Source: Acidobacteriota bacterium (GTDB lineage Bacteria > Acidobacteriota > Terriglobia > Bryobacterales > Bryobacteraceae). Taken from it: 49,096 nt of DNA. The translations under genes and the position numbers were made by a program. Below, piece by piece: positions 41,108-49,096 of this stretch. Below the pieces are notes generated by a model that worked only from the letters and a program-made list of their open reading frames with translations, was not told where the DNA came from and made no database searches. The stretch is from contig JAPKYX010000258.1 in assembly GCA_026394075.1 (NCBI GenBank), positions 1-49,096 of the forward strand. The letters run 5' to 3'. Numbering within the stretch: the first letter of the stretch is position 1; each line of letters starts with the position of its first letter.

Positions 41108-44100
41108 TTACTTCGCCAAGGATGTCAGTGCCGGTTGCAGCCATCCACCCACAAGTTGATTGATGGCGGGCGTATAGGAGGCCAGCAATGAGAGCAGTGG
41201 CAGCGCGGCCGCCGAAAGAAGTTTCGCCAGAAAGCCACTGGACATTTGCCCGCCGTCGGCGCCGCTAAATCGAGCCAGCATCGGGCTATGCTGCATCTCG
41301 GTAAAGACCTTCAGCACCATCGCCCCCAGCAACGCCGCCAGCAAAAGGGTGATCGCCTGCAGCACCCGCTCCCGCCCAAACGGATAGCAGCTCAGTGAAA
41401 GAGTAATGGCGACAAAACCCGCCGTCATGGCGGTCAGGCGGTTCCGGATCAACAAGAAGATCGACCGCAGATAGGCAGCCAATCTCACTGCCAGGAACTC
41501 TTCCATCAGGCGGCCGGCATCGATCGGCAGAGATGTACCGGCCTTGGCCATCTCTTTTTCTTTCGCGGCCCGCTCCAGTTCAGAAGCGCCGCGCTTCCAG
41601 CGCCCATCCACATCTTCCAATTCCCTCTCGAACACCTTGGCCAGCTCCGCTAAGGGCGTTTCAATTGTGCCGCGGAACTCTCCATCCCCCGTGCCTCGGT
41701 CCGCGAGGAACTGCCGGATTTTTTGGGCGATGCCGAGTACGTAGCTCCGTGTGAGTACCGGTGGTTGTCCGGCTGCATCCTCAGGCTTCGGTGATTCCGG
41801 GAGCTCTCGCGCCAACCGCTCCAAACATTCCGCCGAGCGGGCATAAAACAGGTAGCTCCGGCGGCGGGGATTGGGTTCCCAGATCGCCCCCTCATCTTTC
41901 TCCTTTGGCAAGTCGGCCGCAACAAACCGGATGGGATGGAGTTCCAGCCAGTCCAGGAAACCCCGCACGGATTTCCAATCGCCGACAAACCACAGGCCTT
42001 CAAGGAAAGTCCAGACAGCTAGCGCTGCTGCGGCCAAAGTGAACCAAAGGTCATACTTCATGGTTTCCAGGGAGTGGAAATTGCGAAACAGTACGAACCA
42101 GCAAGCCAGTGTCACGCACACTGTCACGCACACGGCCAGCAAGCACTTGCCCCAGGTGCCGGCCAGCGGACCCCAGACGGCCTTGTGCGGCTGCGCCGGG
42201 CTATCTTGAGTGCACGCCCGGTGAGGTGTCAGCGCCCCTAAGCAGATGAACCGCTCCGTGCGGATGATTCCACCCATATGAGAGGCCCACGCAAATCCAA
42301 TCAACCCCAGACCCAGGAGTTCCAGCGGTAACAGCGGGTTGATTCCATTCAAGTAATCTTGAGACCGGCGCAGGAAGAACATCCAATAGTGAAATTCATC
42401 ATCCGCCCGTCGCACCGTGAGCACGACGCCAAGAGCCGAAAGCATCGGAGTTGCACAGGCGATGGCGCTCACCAGATGCCGTTTATTGAACGGAGTCCTT
42501 CCCCACCATGGAACGACAGCAGCAGCAGTCAATGCCGCCAACCCGATCCAAAAAGCGCCCGCCATCGGAAAATCGATGTCGGACATAGGATGACGCTGCG
42601 GCATCCAGGCTGGCAATGAGCGGACCACGTAATAGATCGCGATGGCGACCGAAAGCGCACTGATCGTCACGGCACGGGTGACCCAACCATCCCACCGGGA
42701 ATGAATGTCGAGGTCCTCAAGAAAATTGTTCTTCGTCCAACGGGCCCAGCACAGCAATACCAGCCATGCCAGGCAGCTGACGGAGGCCACCAGGAAGGAC
42801 GAGAACCACAGCAGGGTTGGCCGGTGCCACTCCAGCCTGCGCCAACCGCTTTGCTCCGCGCTATCCTCGCCCGCCGTAGGTCTTTCCATCAGGGGCATTT
42901 TTTGCGGTGCCATACGTGGGTCGCCAGATGGTGGCGGAACGCGAAGCTGAGCAATCGGCCAGTAGCCATCCTTGCCAAGCGCCACCAGCCACAGCGGCGG
43001 CGAAGGCGGTGTACAGGGCGGGATCACGGTAAGGAGCGGGATCATTTCACAGGGCGGGATCGCGACTCCGAACCAGCCCAGCTCCAACCGTTTGCTCGTC
43101 GGGCCGGAAACGGCGTTCCCCTTAGCGCTGTTGGCTCCTTTCTCCTTGGGTGTGAGGTCCTCCATGGCTTTGCGCGCAGCCAGATAGACGGAGGCCTGAT
43201 ACTCACTGTCAAAGTTGAAATGCGTGACGCCGGAGATGAGCAAGTGCGTGGAGTTGGGCAGCGTTGTGGCCGCCATCACACCGGTGGCCGAAATCATCTC
43301 CTGGGCCCGCAGAAATAGCAGGTCCGGATCCACCAGCAGCAGTCTCTGATCCGGATTGTTGGCGCGGAGCAACTTCACCAGGAACAACGAGTCCATCACG
43401 TCGGTGGCGATGATCGAGACAAAATCGGGCCGTTGGCGCTCAATCCGGGCGGCAATCTGGGCCAGCACCGCCTCTTGTGCTGTCGGCGTCTGACTGGCCG
43501 CAAACATCGGCACGGAGCCCTCTTCCCGCCGGGTGTCTCGCAGTTGAAGCGGAAGACTGAACACCGAGGGGGCCGAGGCCGACCGTTCTTTGGAATCGGC
43601 CAGGTCGGGGGCGGCATTTCGGATACGAGAAATCTGCCACGGGAAACTGACATCTTCCGGCGTGCACGCCCGGTCGTTCACGGCCCGGCAATCGATGGCG
43701 TAGTTCACTCCCTGCCGCCAATCCGGCGGGCTATCGCTGACTTTGAGCAATGTCCGGACTGGCGGGTTGTCGCAGTCCCCCAGTTTCAGCTTCGCGTGGC
43801 TCTCAACCTCGGTCACTTTGCAAGACGAATAGTTGATCCGCATTCGCTGGCCGCGCATCCAGCGGTTGAAGCCATTGCCCAGTTGGTGCCTGACCGCGGT
43901 CAGAGTCTGACCATCCGCGCTCAACAACGCGGTTCCAAAGTGCGAGTAGGTTGGTGAGCCTCGCGGGTTGAATTCGTACGGCACCTCCCCCATGGAGGGC
44001 TGAGCATCTTTCAGAATGAGCTCCTGCGCGGCAATTACTTTGCTGACCTCCTTCTCCGTTCCATCAAGATCGATCGACAAGACTCTACCGGGCTCAAATG

Positions 44101-45235
44101 GTCTGCCGGTCTGCTCGATGGCAAAAACGTGCGACTTCTTCGTATCGGGGTCCGTAAAGACGTTGGCCTTGCCTTGCGCCACGCCGTCTGACATGGCGAT
44201 GGCGAAGCCGGTGGCATCCTCCACCAGGCGCACAACGCGATCACGGGAGATCAGTCCGATGCCAAGCTCACGCTGCGCAAAAAGGTAATCATCCACCGCA
44301 CGCCGGGATTCGGATTGTTGCGCTCTGACCCAGTTTAGAGGGACATTCCCGGCAGCTCGCGGCGCGTTTTTGCCGGCCGGGTCTGGATGGCCGGCCCCGA
44401 GGCCCTGCAGAAAGGCCGGGCTAATCCCGGTGGCCGGGCCGGTGATCACTCTCGAGATGCAACCGCCTTTGCCGCCCGCAATCAAGTCGTCCAGGCCGTG
44501 GAGGCCTCCGCTGAACGAGGGCCCCACCAGGGTCACCTTGCAGCCCGGGTCGTTTGTCCCCTTTGGGTAAGGTTGGCCGTCGCTGTCGGTGAGCAGTCTC
44601 AGTGCTTCCTCCAGGACAGGGATGTTCACACCGGACGTTGGCGTGTCCGGGACCAGCATCACCACCATGCTGCCGTCGGCAACGCTGTCCTCAAAAACCA
44701 GCATCCCCGGAAACTGCGCCTTGGTTGAGTTCTCCTGGGCCTGCGCTCGGCGCGAGGAATAGGTATCATCCAGACGGTCCGGCCCGGTCTTCCAGGGCAC
44801 CCAGTGCTTCATCAGCACGTACTTGCGATGAAAGGCCGCCAGTTGAATCCCATCCAGAGCCCGGTCGGTGTAGATCCGCAGGCCGGTCTGATCCGGGTCC
44901 GGTACAGTGGCCACCAGGAAGGAGAGCGGCCGCTGTGCCCCCGCCACCATGCCGCTCAGTTTTTCCCGATATGATTCCGCGGTGGGCGGCGCCAGCGCGG
45001 AATCTGTCGTCCGGACGCCGGTTGATGAGCTACTTGCACCGGAAGCGCCGCCACTTTGCGATACCGTCCGGGCTGTATTCAGGCCTAGCACGGACACCAG
45101 CGCCATCGTGACAATGGTCTTCGTGTTTACTTCCGGTTTCGGCATCGGTTCGGGCGCCTCACTCTGGATCGTGACCGGCGGCAGCCCATGCGTTTCACAT
45201 CTGTCCGCCGATGTCGGGCCCCAGAGATTACTCAT
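41108..45235 (-). CDS. Very large unrecognised membrane protein with a big periplasmic domain
   Basis: About 1375 residues. A single membrane segment near residues 40-56 (IVTMALVSVLGLN) is followed by a periplasmic-type region of about 740 residues. This contains VTLVGPSFSGGLHGLDDL and SIIATDVMDSLFLVKLLRA with QRLLLVDPDLLFLRA, patterns reminiscent of type I periplasmic-binding folds. From about residue 805 there are some ten membrane segments, interrupted by a soluble section (about 1095-1255) with a coiled-coil-like part (LAELAKVFERELEDVDGR). It may be a receptor or channel-like protein, but no family is recognised. ATG 45235 is chosen; it lies 15 bases after GGAGG. Upstream TTG 45310 would overlap the divergent gene; ATG 45145 is an alternative. 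Confidence 0.8.
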   Translation of the reverse strand: MSNLWGPTSADRCETHGLPPVTIQSEAPEPMPKPEVNTKTIVTMALVSVLGLNTARTVSQSGGASGASSSSTGVRTTDSALAPPTAESYREKLSGMVAGAQRPLSFLVATVPDPDQTGLRIYTDRALDGIQLAAFHRKYVLMKHWVPWKTGPDRLDDTYSSRRAQAQENSTKAQFPGMLVFEDSVADGSMVVMLVPDTPTSGVNIPVLEEALRLLTDSDGQPYPKGTNDPGCKVTLVGPSFSGGLHGLDDLIAGGKGGCISRVITGPATGISPAFLQGLGAGHPDPAGKNAPRAAGNVPLNWVRAQQSESRRAVDDYLFAQRELGIGLISRDRVVRLVEDATGFAIAMSDGVAQGKANVFTDPDTKKSHVFAIEQTGRPFEPGRVLSIDLDGTEKEVSKVIAAQELILKDAQPSMGEVPYEFNPRGSPTYSHFGTALLSADGQTLTAVRHQLGNGFNRWMRGQRMRINYSSCKVTEVESHAKLKLGDCDNPPVRTLLKVSDSPPDWRQGVNYAIDCRAVNDRACTPEDVSFPWQISRIRNAAPDLADSKERSASAPSVFSLPLQLRDTRREEGSVPMFAASQTPTAQEAVLAQIAARIERQRPDFVSIIATDVMDSLFLVKLLRANNPDQRLLLVDPDLLFLRAQEMISATGVMAATTLPNSTHLLISGVTHFNFDSEYQASVYLAARKAMEDLTPKEKGANSAKGNAVSGPTSKRLELGWFGVAIPPCEMIPLLTVIPPCTPPSPPLWLVALGKDGYWPIAQLRVPPPSGDPRMAPQKMPLMERPTAGEDSAEQSGWRRLEWHRPTLLWFSSFLVASVSCLAWLVLLCWARWTKNNFLEDLDIHSRWDGWVTRAVTISALSVAIAIYYVVRSLPAWMPQRHPMSDIDFPMAGAFWIGLAALTAAAVVPWWGRTPFNKRHLVSAIACATPMLSALGVVLTVRRADDEFHYWMFFLRRSQDYLNGINPLLPLELLGLGLIGFAWASHMGGIIRTERFICLGALTPHRACTQDSPAQPHKAVWGPLAGTWGKCLLAVCVTVCVTLACWFVLFRNFHSLETMKYDLWFTLAAAALAVWTFLEGLWFVGDWKSVRGFLDWLELHPIRFVAADLPKEKDEGAIWEPNPRRRSYLFYARSAECLERLARELPESPKPEDAAGQPPVLTRSYVLGIAQKIRQFLADRGTGDGEFRGTIETPLAELAKVFERELEDVDGRWKRGASELERAAKEKEMAKAGTSLPIDAGRLMEEFLAVRLAAYLRSIFLLIRNRLTAMTAGFVAITLSLSCYPFGRERVLQAITLLLAALLGAMVLKVFTEMQHSPMLARFSGADGGQMSSGFLAKLLSAAALPLLSLLASYTPAINQLVGGWLQPALTSLAK

Positions 45236-45309
45236 GCTACACGAAAATTGCCTCCGTGGGACGGCTTTTTCACACGATCGTAAGGCAGTAGACGCGAGGA
45301 GCAGGCACA

Positions 45310-46749
45310 ATGGAGAGGATGATTCGCCGGACCTTCGTTCTCTGTCTTTTCGCTGCCCTGGATGCTTTGCTGCTGCCCGTGGCGGCGCAACCCAGTCCGT
45401 TTCTCACGAAGCCCTATCTGCAACTGGGGAATGCCCCCAAGGCCACCGCGAAGGAATCGCTGGTGCTGCTGTGGCATGCTGCCGATACCGACCAAGCCTG
45501 GGGCGTCGAGTTTAAGGGCGAGGGCCAGGCGAAGTGGGCGTCGGCCGAAGCGATGATCCTGCGGCGCGTCAACGTCAAGGGCTTTGAGGCCCACCGTGTC
45601 TACCAGGCCACCTTGTCCAACCTCAAGCCGGGTGCCGCGTTCAGCTACCGGGTGACGCTGGCTGGCAAGCCGGTGTTTGAAGACAAGGGACTGGCGCGCA
45701 AGCCGGCGGGCGTCACCAGCACATTTGCCGTGCTGGGCGACATTGCCCAGAACAGCGACGGACAGAAGGCGGTGGCGTTTGAGATCTCCAAGGCCAAGCC
45801 CGACTACGTGTTCATGGTGGGCGATGTGGTGTACGGCCGCGGCCTGGTGACTGAGTACTACCAGAAGTTTTTCCCGATCTACAACTCCGATCAGGCCGCG
45901 CGCAACGTGGGCGGCCCGGTGTTGCGGTCCACGCTGACGTTGGCTAATCTCGGCAATCACGATTCGCAGCCGCAGGTGGATTTCGAGAAAGTGCCGGACG
46001 GACTGGCCTACTACTACTACTGGAGCCAGCCCATGAACGGCCCCCTGACCGAGAAGAGCGGCAACGGCATCCCGGAGCTGAAAGGCACCCAGCAGCAGGT
46101 GACGGATTTTGTCCGCACCGCGCCCAACTTCCCGCGCATGGGCATGTACTCGTTCGATTACGGCGACGTGCACTGGACCATGCTCGATTCCAACCCCTAT
46201 GTGGATTGGACCGACCCCAAGCTGCGTGACTGGGTCCGCAATGATCTGCGGGCGGCCAAGAAGATGCCGTGGCGCTTTGTCGGCCTGCATCATCCACCCT
46301 TCAACTCCTCCAAGGCGCATTTCAACGACCAATGGATGCGCCTGCTGTCGGACATCTTTGAGGAAGAAGGCGTGCAGGTGGTCTTCTCCGGCCACGTCCA
46401 CAACTACCAGCGCACGCACCCCATCCGCTTCAAGGCCAATGCGGAGCAGGCGGCGAAGCGGCCGATGATCAAGGGCAAGATCGATGGCGAGTTTAAGCTG
46501 GACAAGAGCTTCGACGGCGACAAGAACACCAAGCCCAAGGGCGTGGTCTGGCTGGTGACCGGTGCCGGCGGAGCAGGTCTATACAATCCGGAGCAGGAGA
46601 CGGACCCCGCCTCCTGGCAAGAGTTCACCAATAAGTTTGTCTCGACGGTGCACTCATTCACGCACGTTACGGTGAACCCCAAGACCGTCCAGATCAAGCA
46701 GATCGCCGCGGACGGGCGCGAGCTGGATAAGTTCACCATTACGCAGTAA
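45310..46749 (+). CDS. Secreted metallophosphoesterase (purple acid phosphatase-like)
   Basis: The 479-residue protein has a signal peptide (TFVLCLFAALDALLLPVAAQ), an N-terminal fibronectin-type/PAP N-domain (about 30-130, ending LKPGAAFSYRVTL) and a calcineurin-like phosphoesterase domain. Its motifs are VLGDIAQ, MVGDVVYG, LGNHD, LHHPPFNSS and FSGHVHNYQR, giving a complete dimetal site. It probably releases phosphate outside the cell. The start is ATG 45310 with GAGGAGCAGG upstream. It is divergent from the large membrane-protein gene, with 74 bases between the chosen starts. Confidence 0.93.
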   Translation: MERMIRRTFVLCLFAALDALLLPVAAQPSPFLTKPYLQLGNAPKATAKESLVLLWHAADTDQAWGVEFKGEGQAKWASAEAMILRRVNVKGFEAHRVYQATLSNLKPGAAFSYRVTLAGKPVFEDKGLARKPAGVTSTFAVLGDIAQNSDGQKAVAFEISKAKPDYVFMVGDVVYGRGLVTEYYQKFFPIYNSDQAARNVGGPVLRSTLTLANLGNHDSQPQVDFEKVPDGLAYYYYWSQPMNGPLTEKSGNGIPELKGTQQQVTDFVRTAPNFPRMGMYSFDYGDVHWTMLDSNPYVDWTDPKLRDWVRNDLRAAKKMPWRFVGLHHPPFNSSKAHFNDQWMRLLSDIFEEEGVQVVFSGHVHNYQRTHPIRFKANAEQAAKRPMIKGKIDGEFKLDKSFDGDKNTKPKGVVWLVTGAGGAGLYNPEQETDPASWQEFTNKFVSTVHSFTHVTVNPKTVQIKQIAADGRELDKFTITQ

Positions 46750-46820
46750 GGTCAACGCCCAAACGCATTGGCGGGCGGTCCAGGGCAGTAAACAGTGCGA
46801 TAAAGTGGGGAAATCCCGCT

Positions 46821-49096
46821 ATGCTGCTGAACGCGCGTACTCTCGCCTTGGTCCTGGCTTTTGCCGGACTGCCGTCTGCTGCCTGGGCGGCGGACCCGAA
46901 GTTCGACACCGACGTCAAGCCGATCTTTGAGAAGCGCTGCTTAAGCTGCCATGGGGCAGTGGCGCAGGGCAAGCTGGATCTGCGCGCGGCGGAAGCGGTG
47001 CTGAAGGGTGGGGCATCGGGTCCGGCGGTGGTACCGGGTGATGCAGCCAAGAGCCTATTGCTGGACAAAGTAGTGACCCAGCAGATGCCGCCCGGCAAGT
47101 TGAAGCTGACGACGGCCGAGATCGACACCTTGCGCAGCTGGATTGACCGGTCGTTGCAGCCTGCTGAGGAAGTGGCGGTGGCGGTCGCGGAGCATGAAGT
47201 GCGGGCCATTTTGCAGGCGCGCTGCGTAGTGTGCCATGGCAGCGGCACGCAGTCCGGCGGCCTTGATTTGCGGACAGTGGCCAGCCGGGCCAAGGGCGGC
47301 AAGTCGGGTCCGGCGTTGGTGCCCGGCAAGCCTGAGGAGAGCCTGCTCTACCGCAAGATTGTGGACGGCCAGATGCCGCCCGCCGCGGAAGCCAAGGACT
47401 TGGCCGTGGAGCTGCCGACGGCCAGCGAGACCGAGAAGATTCGAGCCTGGATCGCGGCTGGTGCGCCTGGGCCGACAAATTCCGCAGTGGCTTCCAGCGG
47501 GGTGGTCACGCCCAAGGACCGCCAGTTCTGGTCCTTCCAGCCACCGCGTAAGCCGAGCGTGCCTGCGGTGAAGGCGGCGGGCCGCGTGATCAACCCCATC
47601 GATGCTTTCTTGCTCGCCAAGCTGGAAGCCAAAGGCCTCAACTATTCGGCGCGTGCTGATCGGCTGACGTTGCTCCGCCGCGTTTACCTGGACCTGACGG
47701 GCATTCCGCCCACTACGGCGCAGATCGATGCTTATCTGAAGGATCAAGCGCCCAACGCCTATGAGCGGCTGGTGGACCAACTGCTTGCCTCGCCGCAGTA
47801 TGGTGAACGCTGGGGTCAGCACTGGCTGGACATCGCGGGCTATTCCGATTCCGAAGGCTTTGGCCAGGACGACGGCGTGCGGCGTTTCGCGTGGCGCTAC
47901 CGCGACTACGTGATCCGGTCACTGAATGCGGACAAGCCGTATGACCGGTTCCTGATGGAGCAGATCGCGGGCGACGAGTTGTCCGATGACTGGACCAAGC
48001 TGAAGGGCGGGGTGGCCGGTCAAGAGTTGATTGATCGCCTGGCGGCCACGGGCTTTCTGCGCACCGTGCCGGACCCGACCGATTCGGCCGAGCGCGGCCT
48101 GATCGCCGAGCGCATGAACATTGTGGCCGAAGAAGTGGAGGTGCTTACTTCATCGGTGATGGGCCTGACGGTGGGCTGCGCACGGTGTCACAACCACAAG
48201 TACGATCCGATCCCGCAGAGCGACTACTACCGCCTGAGCGCGATTCTCGAAGCCGCCTATGACCCCTACGAGTGGCGCACGCCGAACAAGCGCCAATTGG
48301 ATCTGGCGCTCGATTCCGAACGCCGTGCGGTGCAGGAGGCCAATGGCCCGCTGGAACTTGAAGTCAAGCGCCTGGAAGAGCACATCAGCAAACTGATCGC
48401 GCCCTACCGCACCCAGTCGCCCGGCTTGAAGGATGGCGAGCTGACGAAGAAGTATCCGGAGCTGGCCCTGCAGACGCAGCCCTTTGAGAAGCAGCGCCAG
48501 GAAGTGCGCGGCAAGTTGAAGCCGAAGCCCCATGTGCGCATCTTGAGCGACAACGCGGAGCCGTCGCAGTTCTACCTGCTGCGCCGGGGGGATCCGGTGG
48601 GCTTTGGTCAGCCGGTGGATGCCGGTGTGCCGCTGCTGTTCGATAACCCGGCGTTGAAACCGTATCAGGCCGTGTCACCCTTCCCGGGAGCGTCCGGGCG
48701 GCGATTGGGCTTGGCCAAATGGCTGACGCAACCCAACCATCCGTTGACGGCACGGGTGGCCGTGAACCAGCTTTGGATGCGGCACTTTGGTGCAGGCCTG
48801 GTGCCGTCGGTGGCGAACTTTGGCAAGTCCGGCACTGCGCCGACGCATCCGGAGCTGCTGGATTGGTTGGCGACGGAGTTCGTGGATCGTGGCTGGAGCT
48901 TGAAGACGATGCACCGGCTGATGGTCACTTCGGAAGCCTACCGGCAGAGCTCGCACATTTCCGATGAGCTGGCCGCGAAGGATCCGGACAACGCGCTGTT
49001 GTCGCGCATGACGCTGCGGCGCATGGATGCGGAGACGTTGTTTGATTCGCTGGCGGCCACCGCTGGTCGATTGGACGCGACGCCCTACGGTTCGCC
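46821..49096 (+). CDS. Secreted protein with two PSCyt1 cytochrome domains, DUF1549 and DUF1553, partial (3' end beyond right edge)
   Basis: From ATG 46821 the frame is open to the window end (758 codons). It starts with a signal peptide (ARTLALVLAFAGLPSAAWA), then two PSCyt1-type modules with CLSCH and CVVCH, each followed by MPP motifs. The DUF1549 domain is shown by RVYLDLTGIPP, WRYRDYVIRSL and GCARCHNHKYDPIPQ, and DUF1553 by LAKWLTQPNHPLTARV, NQLWMRHFG and LSRMTLRRMDAETLFDS. It is the same family as the gene at the left edge but with one more heme domain. Enzymatic role unknown. The start lies 71 bases after the metallophosphoesterase gene, in the same direction. Confidence 0.92.
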   Translation, partial: MLLNARTLALVLAFAGLPSAAWAADPKFDTDVKPIFEKRCLSCHGAVAQGKLDLRAAEAVLKGGASGPAVVPGDAAKSLLLDKVVTQQMPPGKLKLTTAEIDTLRSWIDRSLQPAEEVAVAVAEHEVRAILQARCVVCHGSGTQSGGLDLRTVASRAKGGKSGPALVPGKPEESLLYRKIVDGQMPPAAEAKDLAVELPTASETEKIRAWIAAGAPGPTNSAVASSGVVTPKDRQFWSFQPPRKPSVPAVKAAGRVINPIDAFLLAKLEAKGLNYSARADRLTLLRRVYLDLTGIPPTTAQIDAYLKDQAPNAYERLVDQLLASPQYGERWGQHWLDIAGYSDSEGFGQDDGVRRFAWRYRDYVIRSLNADKPYDRFLMEQIAGDELSDDWTKLKGGVAGQELIDRLAATGFLRTVPDPTDSAERGLIAERMNIVAEEVEVLTSSVMGLTVGCARCHNHKYDPIPQSDYYRLSAILEAAYDPYEWRTPNKRQLDLALDSERRAVQEANGPLELEVKRLEEHISKLIAPYRTQSPGLKDGELTKKYPELALQTQPFEKQRQEVRGKLKPKPHVRILSDNAEPSQFYLLRRGDPVGFGQPVDAGVPLLFDNPALKPYQAVSPFPGASGRRLGLAKWLTQPNHPLTARVAVNQLWMRHFGAGLVPSVANFGKSGTAPTHPELLDWLATEFVDRGWSLKTMHRLMVTSEAYRQSSHISDELAAKDPDNALLSRMTLRRMDAETLFDSLAATAGRLDATPYGS

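Noticed and set aside
45232-46419. 395-codon minus-strand open frame opposite the metallophosphoesterase gene
   Set aside because: It is a shadow of a gene with complete phosphoesterase motifs; no recognisable fold of its own.
1-49096. tRNA or rRNA genes, CRISPR arrays, transposases, prophage genes
   Set aside because: Gaps between genes are short and none contains a cloverleaf, regular spaced repeats or integrase/transposase motifs that I can see.

Overview
The window looks like a chromosomal segment of a high-GC acidobacterium, most likely from the Bryobacterales/Solibacter group. This placement is inferred from family content. The markers are an orphan duplicated ABC permease of the ADOP type, cytochrome/DUF1549/DUF1553 proteins at both edges, an Oar-like TonB-dependent receptor, many secreted peptidases and esterases, and a sigma/DGPF pair of the ECF42 type. 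Coding density is very high and no gap between genes exceeds about 240 bases. I see no tRNA, rRNA, CRISPR array, prophage or insertion sequence.

Left part (1-9.2 kb): a partial secreted cytochrome/DUF1549 gene overlaps an HtrA-type protease. Divergent from these is aroA, translationally coupled to a small soluble histidine kinase. A minus-strand operon follows for a lipid-transport ABC system (MlaE-MlaF-MlaD-like) ending in a ChbG/HpnK deacetylase. A P1-family peptidase is divergent from it.

Middle (9.2-24.4 kb): the ADOP permease preceded by tandem palindromes, a secreted esterase, two orphan Flp pilins, a Tat-type Gfo/Idh/MocA oxidoreductase, a polytopic membrane protein convergently overlapping a LytS-like histidine kinase, ribA, an alpha/beta hydrolase coupled to an M14 carboxypeptidase, a small membrane protein, and the ECF42 sigma factor with its YciI/DGPF partner and a matching promoter.

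Centre (24.4-35.5 kb): two tandemly duplicated M20 peptidases with a DUF433/DUF5615 toxin-antitoxin-like pair between them; a TonB-dependent receptor whose signal peptide lies in another frame from the rest; an RRM protein; a PIN-TRAM protein; ispD-ispF of the MEP isoprenoid pathway; and a cytochrome c/copper type II monooxygenase-like protein.

Right part (35.5-49.1 kb): a compact five-gene operon of unrecognised proteins behind a good sigma70-type promoter. Four of the five products share an N-terminal helix signature followed by beta-rich segments. This is the best candidate here for an undescribed system. After it come an M28 peptidase with a CusF-like lipoprotein, a very large unrecognised membrane protein (about 1375 residues), a purple-acid-phosphatase-like enzyme, and a second partial cytochrome/DUF1549/DUF1553 gene.

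A window-wide theme is that several genes have a -10-like hexamer only 7-12 bases before the start codon, suggesting leaderless or near-leaderless mRNAs.
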